Assembly (NCBI GenBank): GCA_023407175.1
Contig: JAEYMU010000056.1
Coordinates: 372,001-436,000 of the forward strand
Direction: 5' to 3'
DNA length: 64,000 bases
DNA from: Bacillota bacterium
GTDB lineage: Bacteria; Bacillota_A; Clostridia; Lachnospirales; Lachnospiraceae
A model generated the notes under the pieces. The model searched no databases, was not told where the DNA came from, and saw only the letters and a program-made list of their open reading frames with translations. Positions 20,203 through 29,079 of the stretch are shown piece by piece. Within the stretch, counting starts at the first letter, position 1, and the number at the start of each line of letters is the position of its first letter. Made by a program: the position numbers and the translations under genes.

Positions 20203-20271
20203 AATAAGTTATTGGAAGTTGTCTTTTAACTTTATTACTAATATCCGAATTTTAAAAAAGGAGACCATCAT

Positions 20272-20502
20272 ATGAACCCGGGACAGGAACAATTTTTCAA
20301 TTTCTTAATGGAGCGCGTACAGGAGGAACACAGGAATACTGCAAAAGAAATCCTGGAGGAAAATTTTGAAAAGCAGACAGCCGGGACCTATACCCGTGAA
20401 GACTTGACCGAAACCCAATCGGCCCTTATGAAATTGCTAAGACCTGAATATGTGGATGAAGTTGGAGCTGCAATGGCACATTTTGCTTCTCAAATGAAAT
20501 AA
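20272..20502 (+). CDS. Small conserved-looking helical protein, unknown
   Basis: A 76-residue acidic, mostly helical protein (MNPGQEQFFNFLMERVQEEH start) without a membrane segment or cysteine. Its length and helical pattern resemble small regulatory or chaperone-like proteins, but I do not recognise a family. AAAAGGAG before the ATG and a good promoter at 20174-20202 support expression. It stands alone, upstream of the PucR operon promoter. Confidence 0.65.
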   Translation: MNPGQEQFFNFLMERVQEEHRNTAKEILEENFEKQTAGTYTREDLTETQSALMKLLRPEYVDEVGAAMAHFASQMK

Positions 20503-20549
20503 ATTTGTAAGAAAAGCACAATCAGATGTCTCAATTTTTTTCAAAACTA

Positions 20550-20594
20550 ATGTACTCAGAGTACATTGACACGTGAATTTCTCAATGCTATAAT
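20550..20594 (+). promoter_or_regulatory. Operator and strong promoter of the PucR operon
   Basis: -35 TTGACA (20566-20571), 17-bp spacer, -10 TATAAT (20589-20594). A perfect palindrome ATGTACTC-A-GAGTACAT (20550-20566) abuts the -35. It is probably the binding site of the PucR-type regulator encoded first in the operon or of another local regulator (inference). Confidence 0.8.
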
Positions 20595-20624
20595 ATGGTC
20601 ATTCTTGATCAGAACACTTATAAC

Positions 20625-20655
20625 AAAGGCGTTGGACGGCTGTCCGGCGCCTTTT
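20625..20655 (+). promoter_or_regulatory. Leader hairpin with T-run (possible attenuator)
   Basis: AAAGGCG (20625-20631) pairs with CGCCTTT (20648-20654) around an inner GGAC-GGCT-GTCC stem, and four T residues start inside the 3' arm. It lies between the promoter start and the PucR ATG at 20673, so it could terminate transcription in the leader. Confidence 0.5.
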
Positions 20656-20672
20656 GCTCAGAAGGATATCCT

Positions 20673-21410
20673 ATGGCAATTACATTTAAAGAAATATTGG
20701 AACTTAATTATTGTAAGCGGTTAAAGCTTCTTGGCGGCAAGGACGGACTGGACCGGGTCATTACCTGGCCTTTTATCAAAAACATGGATACCATTTCCGA
20801 GTGGATTCATGGCGGAGAGCTGGTCTTTGTCATCGGAGCCAAGGAGGACATCTCGGAGAAAGGTCTTCTTGCACTTATGGAGGAGGCCGTAGCCAATGAT
20901 ATTGCAGGGGTCGTTATGCTCTGCAGTGATGAATACCTGAAGAAGGTGCCAAAATCAGTCATTCGGTATGCCAACGAGCACTCCATTCCGCTCTTTAAGA
21001 TGCCCTTTGTAATAAAGCTGATTGATATTACCAGGGAAATTTCCCGTCTGATCACCATGGACGGTGAGTATGGCTCAGTACAGCTTGACAATCTGGATCA
21101 GGGCATTCTCAAATTTATGCTAAGCAATGCCAACAAAAATGAGCTGATTGCTTACTGTAATCTTAAGCTGCAGCCTCTGATCGTTGCCGACAGCATTAAA
21201 AGGACGGAATATGTAAGAACCCTCTGCTGCTTTCTTGAGGCAGGCAATGACTTGATTAAAGCCTCTCAGAAGCTCTACATTCATCGGAATACCATGGTGA
21301 ACCGCATCCGGCATATATCCGCTCTGCTCGATACGGATATCAGCTCTGTCACCGTCAGAAATGATTTCTATAATATTTTTCAGGTTATGAAATATTACGG
21401 AAAAATTTAA
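20673..21410 (+). CDS. PucR-family transcriptional regulator
   Basis: A 245-residue regulator. The N-terminal PucR domain (about 1-125, ITFKEILELNYCKRLKLLGGKDGLDRVITWP ... GGELVFVIGAKED) resembles sensors of purine-degradation regulators. The C-terminal helix-turn-helix (LIKASQKLYIHRNTMVNRIRHIS, about 205-227) is the PucR HTH_30 type. The central GGDEF-like region of larger PucR proteins is missing, so it is a compact form. I chose the ATG at 20673, with AAGGA upstream, because the conserved domain starts there; earlier codons lie in the leader hairpin. It probably controls the deaminase/transporter operon in response to a base or its breakdown product. Confidence 0.85.
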   Translation: MAITFKEILELNYCKRLKLLGGKDGLDRVITWPFIKNMDTISEWIHGGELVFVIGAKEDISEKGLLALMEEAVANDIAGVVMLCSDEYLKKVPKSVIRYANEHSIPLFKMPFVIKLIDITREISRLITMDGEYGSVQLDNLDQGILKFMLSNANKNELIAYCNLKLQPLIVADSIKRTEYVRTLCCFLEAGNDLIKASQKLYIHRNTMVNRIRHISALLDTDISSVTVRNDFYNIFQVMKYYGKI

Positions 21411-21447
21411 GAAAGGATAACAGCCTGCAAAGGCTGCTGCTCAAAAC

Positions 21448-22707
21448 ATGATCATAAAAGGCTGCAAAATTCGTGGAAAAGAAGGACTCTATGACGTTAT
21501 TATCGAAAACGGTTTATTTTCTTCCATAACAGAACACGACAAAATTAAGCTTCCGGAGGGGACGTGTGCCCACGGAGCACACTATGACGCAAAGGGCAGG
21601 CTTTTAATGCCTCCCTTTGTGGAACCCCATATTCACCTTGACTGTGTACAAACCGCAGGTATTCCCCACTATAATATGTCGGGCACCCTGTTTGAGGGAA
21701 TCAGTACCTGGCAGGAATATAAGACCACTCAGCCAATGGACGTAGGCCAAATCAAGGAACGTGCAAAAAGTGCCCTAAGGCTTATGGCAGAATACGGTGT
21801 CCAGTTTGTCAGAACCCATGTGGATGTAACGGAAGCCTCTCTCTCCGGCGTAAAAGCACTTCTGGAATTAAAGGAGGAATTAAAGGACATCATAGAAATC
21901 CAAACCGTCGCCTTCCCACAGAACGGAATTCTGTCCGTCAGAAACGGCAAGGAGCTGATGGAAAAAGCGATGGATATGGGCACCGACTGTGTCGGCGGAA
22001 TTCCCCACTATGAATTTTGCCGGGAATACGGTGTTGCTTCCTTAAAGTACATCTTCGACCTGGCAGAGAAATACAACGCCATGGTGGATGTACATTGTGA
22101 CGAGATGGATGATGAACAATCCAGATATCTTGAGATTCTGGCTACCGAGGCCTGGGAACGAGGCTGGGGTAAAAAAACCGTGGCGGCCCATACCTGTGCC
22201 ATGGGCTCCTACAATGATTCCTACTGCACCAAGCTCTTTCGCCTATTAAAGGAATCGGAAATCAACTTTAACTCCTGTCCTACAGAGAGCATCCATCTTC
22301 AGGGCAGAACCGAGAATTATCCGAAAAGAAGAGGTATTACCCGTATCAAGCAGCTTGCGGATGCCGGTATGAATATTGCTCTCGGCCAGGATTCCATCGC
22401 TGATCCCTGGTATCCCATCGGTGTCGGCAATCTCCTTCGCGTACTGGATATGGGGCTTCATGCAGGCCATATGCTGGGCTATGCAGATTTGCAAAAATGC
22501 CTTGATCTGATCTCGGTCAATGGCGCACAAAATCTCTGTATTCAGGAAAAATACGGGATTTCGGAAGGAAAACCGGCCAACTTTATCCTGCTGGACGGAG
22601 CCGATGATTATGAAATTCTTCGTTTCCAAAGTGCCGTACTATTATCCGTACATAACGGGAAGGTCGTATCTGAGAAGAAACCCTCAGTGGCAACCGTTAA
22701 TTTTTAG
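21448..22707 (+). CDS. codA: Cytosine-deaminase-like amidohydrolase
   Basis: A 419-residue metal-dependent amidohydrolase strikingly like E. coli cytosine deaminase along its length. Metal ligands are His61 and His63 (EPHIHLD), His216 (VDVHCDE) and Asp315. Glu219 and His248 (AAHTCAM) complete the catalytic set, and Gln158 (FPQNG) contacts the base. The residue after the metal Asp, Asp314 in E. coli, is Ser316 here (GQDSIADPW). Changes at that site are known to alter substrate preference, so the natural base may not be cytosine. It releases ammonia from an amino-heterocycle presumably brought in by the downstream importer. The stop codon lies within one arm of an 11-bp target duplication of an inserted element. 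Confidence 0.83.
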   Translation: MIIKGCKIRGKEGLYDVIIENGLFSSITEHDKIKLPEGTCAHGAHYDAKGRLLMPPFVEPHIHLDCVQTAGIPHYNMSGTLFEGISTWQEYKTTQPMDVGQIKERAKSALRLMAEYGVQFVRTHVDVTEASLSGVKALLELKEELKDIIEIQTVAFPQNGILSVRNGKELMEKAMDMGTDCVGGIPHYEFCREYGVASLKYIFDLAEKYNAMVDVHCDEMDDEQSRYLEILATEAWERGWGKKTVAAHTCAMGSYNDSYCTKLFRLLKESEINFNSCPTESIHLQGRTENYPKRRGITRIKQLADAGMNIALGQDSIADPWYPIGVGNLLRVLDMGLHAGHMLGYADLQKCLDLISVNGAQNLCIQEKYGISEGKPANFILLDGADDYEILRFQSAVLLSVHNGKVVSEKKPSVATVNF

Positions 22708-22870
22708 ATTGATAATTGCGAAACTCGCAAAAGTTAATAATTTTTCGGACAACAGATACAATTTCGGAGCGGAAGTTAAGCGGAAGGAGCGTTGGAGCGG
22801 AGAAATTTGTATCTGTTGTTCGGAAAATTTAGTGGATTATAGTGTTTCGCAATTACCTATAATTTTTAGA
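22698..22870. mobile_element. MITE-like palindromic insertion with 11-bp target duplication
   Basis: The 151-bp element (22709-22859) is a long imperfect inverted repeat. The outer arms share TAATTGCGAAAC, the inner arms share ACAACAGATACAA, and the centre is GGAGCGGA-rich. It is flanked by identical TAATTTTTAGA copies at 22698-22708 and 22860-22870. Removing the element and one copy restores a short deaminase-to-importer junction with the importer ribosome binding site about 15 bases away. It encodes no protein. Confidence 0.75.
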
Positions 22871-22888
22871 ATCTGAAAGGAGAAAATT

Positions 22889-24073
22889 ATGAAAGCAAAA
22901 AAAGTTTTATCAATGCTACTGATCCTCGCGCTGCTATGCGCCAGCCTCGCTGCCTGTGGTAAAAAATCAGGCTCCTCCGATTCCATCAAAATCGGTCTCG
23001 TATTTTCACTAACCGGAGGAACCGCCATTTCAGAAGAATGCATGTACAATTCAGCACTTCTGGCAATTGATCAGATCAATCAAAAAGGCGGTATTAACGG
23101 CAAGGAAATCGAATATGTGGTAAAGGACTATGCTACCGATGCTGATACGGCTGCCAAGGTTGTCAAGGAGCTGATTTTAGAGGACAAGGTAAGCGCTATC
23201 GTTGGTCTCTATACCTCTTCCTCCCGTGTTGCAGTAGAGCCTATTCTTGAGGAATATAAGATTCCTCTGGTATATCCCACCTTCTATGAGGGTGAAACCC
23301 CGAATCAATATGTTGTTTATACCGGTTGTGTTCCCAACCAGCAGGGAGATTATTTCGTTCCCTACCTTCTTGGTAATGTCTCCAAGAACTTCTATCTGTT
23401 AGGCACCGATACTACCTATGCTTCCAGCATCAATAAACAGGCTGATACCTTGGTTACCGAGCTTGGCGGCTCCGTAATCGGCAATGACCTGGTTCCCTCC
23501 AATACCACCGAATTCTCCGATATTATCGCAAAGATCAAAGACACCTGCGGAGATGATGGCTGTGTTATCTACTGTAATCTAAACGGTGACAGCGGAACTG
23601 CCTTCTATACACAGTTTGCTGCCGCAGGCTTATCCGATAAATACACCATTGCTTCCTTTATTATGGACGAATCCTTCTCTACAGCTCTTGGCAGTGCAGC
23701 CGCCAATACCTACGCTTCAATCAACTATTTCAACTCCATCGATTCTGATGCAAATGAGGCTTACCTAAGCGCCTACGCTGCAAAATACGGCGAGGACAAA
23801 AAGGCCGCGGTAACCGCTGTCGGTGAATCCACCTATGATGCAGTATATCTTCTTTCCATGGCGCTGGAAAAATGCCAGGATGATATCACCACCGATAATA
23901 TTCTATCAAACTTTAATGACCTTTCCTTTGATGCTCCTCAAGGAACCATAAAGGTAGATGCCGCCACACATCATATTTACTGCAAAGCAAGAATTGGTTT
24001 GGTTCAGGAGGATGGAACCATTAAAATCGTATATGAATCAGACGATGTCATTGCACCCGAACCCACGAAATAA
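22889..24073 (+). CDS. ABC transporter substrate-binding lipoprotein (UrtA/FmdD type)
   Basis: A 394-residue type I periplasmic-binding-fold protein. The signal MKAKKVLSMLLILALLCASL is followed by AAC, with lipidated Cys23. The mature start IKIGLVFSLTGG is typical of the urea/short-chain-amide and branched-chain amino acid binders. GPNQ-like NQYVVYTGCVPNQQGDY matches the UrtA subgroup. AAAGGAG precedes the ATG. It is the extracytoplasmic receptor of the five-gene importer. The co-encoded deaminase suggests a nitrogenous base, urea or amide ligand (inference). Confidence 0.88.
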   Translation: MKAKKVLSMLLILALLCASLAACGKKSGSSDSIKIGLVFSLTGGTAISEECMYNSALLAIDQINQKGGINGKEIEYVVKDYATDADTAAKVVKELILEDKVSAIVGLYTSSSRVAVEPILEEYKIPLVYPTFYEGETPNQYVVYTGCVPNQQGDYFVPYLLGNVSKNFYLLGTDTTYASSINKQADTLVTELGGSVIGNDLVPSNTTEFSDIIAKIKDTCGDDGCVIYCNLNGDSGTAFYTQFAAAGLSDKYTIASFIMDESFSTALGSAAANTYASINYFNSIDSDANEAYLSAYAAKYGEDKKAAVTAVGESTYDAVYLLSMALEKCQDDITTDNILSNFNDLSFDAPQGTIKVDAATHHIYCKARIGLVQEDGTIKIVYESDDVIAPEPTK

Positions 24074-24103
24074 AATTAATTTATAGGACAAAGGCGGTAG
24101 AAC

Positions 24104-24973
24104 ATGTCATTATCACTTATTTGCCAGCTGATTGTTTCTGGCCTGTGTAATTCATTTATCCTTCTTTTAACGTCACTTGGACTTGTAATCATCCTTGGAT
24201 ATATGAAGGTCGTTAACCTCGTACATACGGAAATGCTCATGATGGGAGCCTTTATCTGCTACTATACCTATGAAGTATTAAAGCTGCCTTTTATTGTCTG
24301 CCTGTTGGCAGCCTACGCGCTTTCCTTCCTTCTGGGTGCCCTAATTGAGCGAACGGTTATCTGCCATATCTACGGAAAGATGTCCGAGACCCTCCTTGCT
24401 ACTTATGCGATTTCCATTATATTAAAACAGCTGGCGCTGATTGTATTTGGTAAATCCTACAAAAAGGTCTCCTATCCGATCAGCACTGAGCTGCACATCG
24501 GAGCCGTATATATCGAAGGTTACAAGCTGGCCCTGGTGGCACTTGCCGTCTTTGCCCTTGGGGCAACCTTAATCTTTATCAATAAAACAACCATGGGCAT
24601 GAAAATAAGAGCGACCACCCAAAACCGGGCCATTACGGAATGTCTTGGCATTGACACAAAGAAGGTGGATACCATTACCTTTGCCCACGGAATGGGTCTG
24701 GCAGGACTGGCAGGGGCGGCGATTGCCCCCCTGTCCTCCGTCACCTATTCCCTGGGAGAGAGCTGGCTGACCAACACCTTTATGAATGTGGTTATGGGCG
24801 GTGTTACCTCCCTTTTCGGAACCCTGGTTTCCTCAGTCATCATACAGGAATCCATCTCACTGATCAGCGGTTTCTCCAACAGCGTAACGGCACAGATCAT
24901 TGTCCTTTTGATTGTAATTGTTATTGTAAGGTTCAAGCCGGAGGGCTTATTAACCCCGAAAGGAAGGAGGTAA
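24104..24973 (+). CDS. ABC transporter permease, UrtB/LivH type
   Basis: A 289-residue inner-membrane permease with about eight hydrophobic helices. The conserved permease motif GMKIRATTQNRAITECLGIDTKKV (about 165-188) contacts the ATPase subunit. MKVVNLVHTEMLMMGAF near the N-terminus is typical of the LivH/UrtB family. It follows the binding protein by 30 bases and pairs with the next permease. AAGGCGG is upstream of the ATG. Confidence 0.9.
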   Translation: MSLSLICQLIVSGLCNSFILLLTSLGLVIILGYMKVVNLVHTEMLMMGAFICYYTYEVLKLPFIVCLLAAYALSFLLGALIERTVICHIYGKMSETLLATYAISIILKQLALIVFGKSYKKVSYPISTELHIGAVYIEGYKLALVALAVFALGATLIFINKTTMGMKIRATTQNRAITECLGIDTKKVDTITFAHGMGLAGLAGAAIAPLSSVTYSLGESWLTNTFMNVVMGGVTSLFGTLVSSVIIQESISLISGFSNSVTAQIIVLLIVIVIVRFKPEGLLTPKGRR

Positions 24974-24977
24974 CAGG

Positions 24978-26078
24978 ATGCACGCTGCAGTGACTAAAAT
25001 CAAGACTCTACCCATCAACCGGCTTCTGGACGTTATCATCCTGGGATATCTTCTCCTCTATCCGGTATTTCATTCCACCTACTGGGTTTATATCATGTCA
25101 GGCATTATGGCATATATGATCTTTGCTCTCTCCCTGGATCTTCTGTGGGGCTATACCGGGCTCATGAGCATGGGCCACAGCGTACTCTTTGGAGCGGGCG
25201 GCTATATGATCGGAATTTCCTGCTCCTATCTGCGCCAGGCCGAATGGATTGAATATGACAGGCTTCCCTGGTTTTTATCCCTCCTCGGTAATGAGTGGGG
25301 GGCCTTAGCCATGGCGCTTTTATTGCCTGCACTGATCGCCCTTATTCTTGGTATCTTCATGTTCTCCGGCAAGATTCAGGGAATCTTCTTCTCTCTGATT
25401 ACTCTGGCTCTATCCGGAATTGCACAATTATTTGTCATTAATTCCAGCCGTTATACCCATGGGGACAGCGGCATTACCATCACCTCAAGGACTGTTATAT
25501 CCAATGACAGCAGCAAGGCCGCCTCGGATTTAACCTACTATTTTATTGTACTTGCCTTTCTCATCGGCATCTACCTCCTCTGCCTGGCTCTATCCCATTC
25601 CAGGGTTGGCAAGGTGCTTCAGGCAATCCGGGAGAATGAAGCCCGTATAACCTTCTTTGGCTATAACCCTTCCCGGTTTAAGCTCTTTATCCTGGTTCTG
25701 TCCGGAATGATTGCCGGTATGGCCGGGGTATTATATGTCAGAGTTCAGGGCAGCATCAATTATACCTCCGTTGGTATATCTCTCTCCACCCTTGTACTAG
25801 TATGGATTGCTGTCGGCGGGCGGGGGAATCTGACCGGTGCCATGCTTGGAACGCTGATCCTTCAGATTGCGGAAACCAAATTAAACTCCCTGTTCTCCGG
25901 AGTATCCTCAGATTTTGCCCAGTACTGGAAGCTGGTGCTCGGTATCATTATCCTGGTTATTGTATTCCTGATTCCAAAGGGTATTGTCGGTACGGTAATG
26001 GAGCTGCAGCAAAAATACAGGGATCATAAGCGAAAGGAACAAATCCTGGCGAAGGAAGGAGGGAGCAGTCATGAGTAA
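24978..26078 (+). CDS. ABC transporter permease, UrtC/LivM type
   Basis: A 366-residue permease with roughly ten hydrophobic helices. LLWGYTGLMSMGHSVLFGAGGYMIG (about 55-80) and the coupling segment VLQAIRENEARITFFGYN (about 213-230) are characteristic. GGAGGTAACAGG precedes the ATG, four bases after the previous gene. Its end overlaps the first ATPase gene by eight bases. Confidence 0.9.
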   Translation: MHAAVTKIKTLPINRLLDVIILGYLLLYPVFHSTYWVYIMSGIMAYMIFALSLDLLWGYTGLMSMGHSVLFGAGGYMIGISCSYLRQAEWIEYDRLPWFLSLLGNEWGALAMALLLPALIALILGIFMFSGKIQGIFFSLITLALSGIAQLFVINSSRYTHGDSGITITSRTVISNDSSKAASDLTYYFIVLAFLIGIYLLCLALSHSRVGKVLQAIRENEARITFFGYNPSRFKLFILVLSGMIAGMAGVLYVRVQGSINYTSVGISLSTLVLVWIAVGGRGNLTGAMLGTLILQIAETKLNSLFSGVSSDFAQYWKLVLGIIILVIVFLIPKGIVGTVMELQQKYRDHKRKEQILAKEGGSSHE

Positions 26079-26820
26079 GGATGCGGTTTTACTTGAGACA
26101 AAGCATCTCTCTGTGGAATTTAACGGCTTTCGGGCGCTGACCGATATCAATATAAAGATTTACCAGGGCGAGCTAAGAGTTATCATCGGCCCCAACGGTG
26201 CTGGCAAAACCACCTTTATGGACCTAGTTACCGGCAAGACGAAGCCCACCGACGGCAAGGTAATTTTTGAAGATGTTAATATTACAGGAAAATCCACAGT
26301 AGAAATCACACAAAAATATAAGATCGGCAGAAAATTTCAGGGCCCTAATGTTTTTGACAATATGTCCGTCCTTGAAAATATAGAAATTGCCATGGAAGGC
26401 TTCGAGGCCCTGACTAAATGCCTGCTGTTTCAGCGGAGCAAGGACTTTAAGAAGCAGGTGAAGGAAATTCTTGAATTGATTGACCTGTATGATTACAGAC
26501 ATTTCATGGCAAGCGACCTCTCCCACGGGCAAAGACAGTGGCTGGAAATGGGCATGGTAATCGCGCAAAATCCCAAGCTGATTATTCTGGATGAACCCAC
26601 CGCAGGCATGACTGCCCAGGAAACCTATAAAACCGGTGAGATGATCAAGAAGCTGAAGGGTGATCATACCATCATCGTCGTGGAGCATGATATGGATTTT
26701 GTCCGACAGGTAGCCGAGTATGTAACGGTTTTAAATTACGGTGAAATGCTGGCAGAGGGCACCATGGAGGAAATTCAGAGCAATCCAGATGTAATCGCCG
26801 TATATTTGAAAGAGGATTGA
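26071..26820 (+). CDS. ABC transporter ATP-binding protein, UrtD/LivG type
   Basis: A 249-residue ATPase. Walker A is GPNGAGKTTF and Walker B LIILDEPTAGM, with the switch His in VVEHDM. The signature is LSHGQRQWLEMGM rather than LSGGQ. The LSHG form is typical of the UrtD branch and argues for a urea/amide-type importer rather than a LivG for amino acids. It overlaps the upstream permease, indicating coupled translation. Confidence 0.9.
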   Translation: MSKDAVLLETKHLSVEFNGFRALTDINIKIYQGELRVIIGPNGAGKTTFMDLVTGKTKPTDGKVIFEDVNITGKSTVEITQKYKIGRKFQGPNVFDNMSVLENIEIAMEGFEALTKCLLFQRSKDFKKQVKEILELIDLYDYRHFMASDLSHGQRQWLEMGMVIAQNPKLIILDEPTAGMTAQETYKTGEMIKKLKGDHTIIVVEHDMDFVRQVAEYVTVLNYGEMLAEGTMEEIQSNPDVIAVYLKED

Positions 26821-26830
26821 GGGGTGCGAA

Positions 26831-27529
26831 ATGTTTGAAGCAGATAATATATTCGTTAACTACGGAAAAAGCAGGGTAATCAACGGATTATCCTTAAAGA
26901 TAAGGGAAGGCAGTAAAACAGCGATTCTGGGGCGTAATGGCGTAGGAAAAACCACATTTTTAAAAAGTGCCATGGGACTTCTCCCTGTGGCCTCAGGAAC
27001 CCTGAAATTCAATGATGTCAATATCACGAAGCTGAAGACTAACAAAAGATCCCTGGCCGGACTCGGTTATGTTCCCCAAGGGCGGGAAATCATTCCTCTG
27101 CTTACCGTCAAGGAAAATCTGCAATTAGGGGCCATGGGCCACAGGCATATCGGGATATCGGACCGCATGGAGTGGGTACTGAATTACTTTCCGGCCCTTA
27201 AGGTTCATCTAAACCGCAACGGCGGCGTATTGTCCGGCGGTCTTCAGCAGCAGCTGGCTCTGGCCAGATGCCTCATGGGTAATCCAAAGATGATGCTGTT
27301 GGACGAGCCCACGGAAGGCATCCAGCCGAATGTGGTAATCGAGATCGCGGACATTCTAAAAAAGATTGCCGAGGAGACCGGCATTACCCTTGCCGTTGTG
27401 GAACAGAATTTAAAGTTCGCAACGCGTCTTGCACAGGATTATGTCATCCTTCAAAAGGGTACCATCGTATCCCAGGGCAAGATGGAGGAGCTCACCGACG
27501 ATATCATAAAGAAATATCTATCCGTATAA
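26831..27529 (+). CDS. ABC transporter ATP-binding protein, UrtE/LivF type
   Basis: A 232-residue ATPase. Walker A is GRNGVGKTTF, the signature LSGGLQQQLALAR, and Walker B MMLLDEPTEGIQPNV, the last typical of LivF/UrtE. It forms the heterodimeric motor with the preceding ATPase. It is last in the operon and converges on the GH28 gene with a 45-bp gap. No clear terminator is seen there. Confidence 0.9.
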   Translation: MFEADNIFVNYGKSRVINGLSLKIREGSKTAILGRNGVGKTTFLKSAMGLLPVASGTLKFNDVNITKLKTNKRSLAGLGYVPQGREIIPLLTVKENLQLGAMGHRHIGISDRMEWVLNYFPALKVHLNRNGGVLSGGLQQQLALARCLMGNPKMMLLDEPTEGIQPNVVIEIADILKKIAEETGITLAVVEQNLKFATRLAQDYVILQKGTIVSQGKMEELTDDIIKKYLSV

Positions 27530-27574
27530 GGCCGCTGCTCCGGCTTTGTGTGGCTTAGAGACGGTATGTCTGTT

Positions 27575-28912
27575 CTATGAGCTGATTGTAACCTTCTCAC
27601 AGTCCACTACGCTGGAGGTTAATTCTTTCCCGTAAAAATCCTGAATACTGGCATTGCTGACCTTAACATTCTTGCAGCCCTGAATATGAATCCAATAGGA
27701 TAAGGGCCCCTCCGGTAAGGTAATCACTTCCTGGGCCGGTGAGACATCGATTTTGTTGCTTCCTTTCAGACAGCTGTTTTTACTTTTCTTTCGCTCATAG
27801 TAGATTCCATCCAGTGCAATTTCACTGATGTTACCGGCAGCTCCCACGATTCCAATCACATTTTCGCCGCTGCAGCTGATATTACGCAGCCGGATATCCC
27901 TTATATTGGTATCCCAGGCTCTAATCGGTGCAGGATTTAGATAGTGCGGATTATCATGGTGAAGGGCGAAAATACAGATCGGCTCCCCGTTTCCCCACCA
28001 ATTCCCGGCCCTCACCCTGGTATCGATACGAACATTTTCAATTATCACATGCTCGATTAATCCGGTATTCGTGCTGGTCATGATACAAAAACCTCTATGA
28101 CTGTCCCGGATAATACAATTGCTGATGCATATATTTCTAATTATGCTATGCATGTATCCCAGCACAAGGGCTTTTGAGCTAGAACAAAGGATGCAGTCCG
28201 ATATGATAAAATCCTCACAGGCCTTATTCCAGTCAGTGATAGAGGTTAACGCAATGCAATCATCTCCGCTGGTAATGTTGCAGCCTGTAATAAAAACCCT
28301 TCTGCACCCGCAAAAATGCATCCCATCATTATTAGGGATCACCGGGTCGTTATCGATCAGAAGGTTTTGGATACGGATATTTTCACAATCATGAAAGGAC
28401 ATGGTCCAACAGGGCGCATTACATAACGTAATATCTTCCAGCACGATATTTTTGCATTGATGGAAAAATATTGGCTGGGTCGGCCTGAAGTCATAGGTTG
28501 CCGTACACTCCTTCTCCTGCTCCGGACTAAGCCTCATACCAAAATCGGGTATCTCCCTAACATTATAATCATAGAAGGCGCTGCCGTTAAAATCAATTGT
28601 TCCCTCTCCCGCTATTTTGATGCCGTCACTGTTTTGTGAATACAACAGGGAAATGCATTTTCTCATTTCATTATGGGCAAAACCATTTTCATAATAATCT
28701 TCAGGATTTGCGGAGCCTTTCAGAATGGCTCCCTTTTCCAAATATAGGGAAGCATTTCCCATATTGATTGTTCCCGTATAAAATGTCCCCTTCGGTATTA
28801 CTACCGTCCCATTGCCCAGCTCATTTGCTTTGTCAAAGGCTTTTTGAATACCCTCCGTCGCTACAAGTCCTTCTCTTACTCCATATTCCTTGATATTGAT
28901 TTCATTGATCAT
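27575..28912 (-). CDS. Glycoside hydrolase family 28 protein (polygalacturonase-like)
   Basis: A 445-residue right-handed beta-helix enzyme. The GH28 catalytic motifs are visible: PNNDG (Asp of NTD), SGDDC (Asp-Asp), and SHRG/CIM as the position of the usual G-H-G and R-I-K parts, which are less conserved. No signal peptide is seen, so it likely acts in the cytoplasm on imported pectic oligosaccharides as an exo-enzyme. AAGGAG lies before the ATG. It is divergent from an AraC regulator that probably controls it, and close to a GH2 enzyme. Confidence 0.85.
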   Translation of the reverse strand: MINEINIKEYGVREGLVATEGIQKAFDKANELGNGTVVIPKGTFYTGTINMGNASLYLEKGAILKGSANPEDYYENGFAHNEMRKCISLLYSQNSDGIKIAGEGTIDFNGSAFYDYNVREIPDFGMRLSPEQEKECTATYDFRPTQPIFFHQCKNIVLEDITLCNAPCWTMSFHDCENIRIQNLLIDNDPVIPNNDGMHFCGCRRVFITGCNITSGDDCIALTSITDWNKACEDFIISDCILCSSSKALVLGYMHSIIRNICISNCIIRDSHRGFCIMTSTNTGLIEHVIIENVRIDTRVRAGNWWGNGEPICIFALHHDNPHYLNPAPIRAWDTNIRDIRLRNISCSGENVIGIVGAAGNISEIALDGIYYERKKSKNSCLKGSNKIDVSPAQEVITLPEGPLSYWIHIQGCKNVKVSNASIQDFYGKELTSSVVDCEKVTISS

Positions 28913-29008
28913 ACCATATTCTCCTTCCTCTCTCCTGTTTTATCCCGGACATTTACTGCTAATATATCCTCCAGTTTTATTTTAATCAGATTTTTGCCTC
29001 TTTTCTTC

Positions 29009-29038
29009 TTGTCAATTATAGAATTATTATGCTATATT
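29009..29038 (+). promoter_or_regulatory. Putative promoter of the AraC gene
   Basis: TTGTCA (29009-29014), 18-bp spacer, TATATT (29033-29038), in the divergent region between the GH28 and AraC genes. Confidence 0.5.
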
Positions 29039-29079
29039 GACCTTGCTGGATATCATAATTTGACGGAGGTTTTTTATTC

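Larger units (their letters stand above)
19844..20271. other. 428-bp divergent intergenic region
   Basis: It holds the leftward promoter of the lipoprotein gene (-10 at 19968-19973, -35 at 19992-19997), a GC-rich leader that reads as a broken coding remnant (19888-19965), and the rightward promoter of the small gene at 20272. The stretch 20000-20170 is AT-rich, and I see nothing else in it. Confidence 0.6.
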
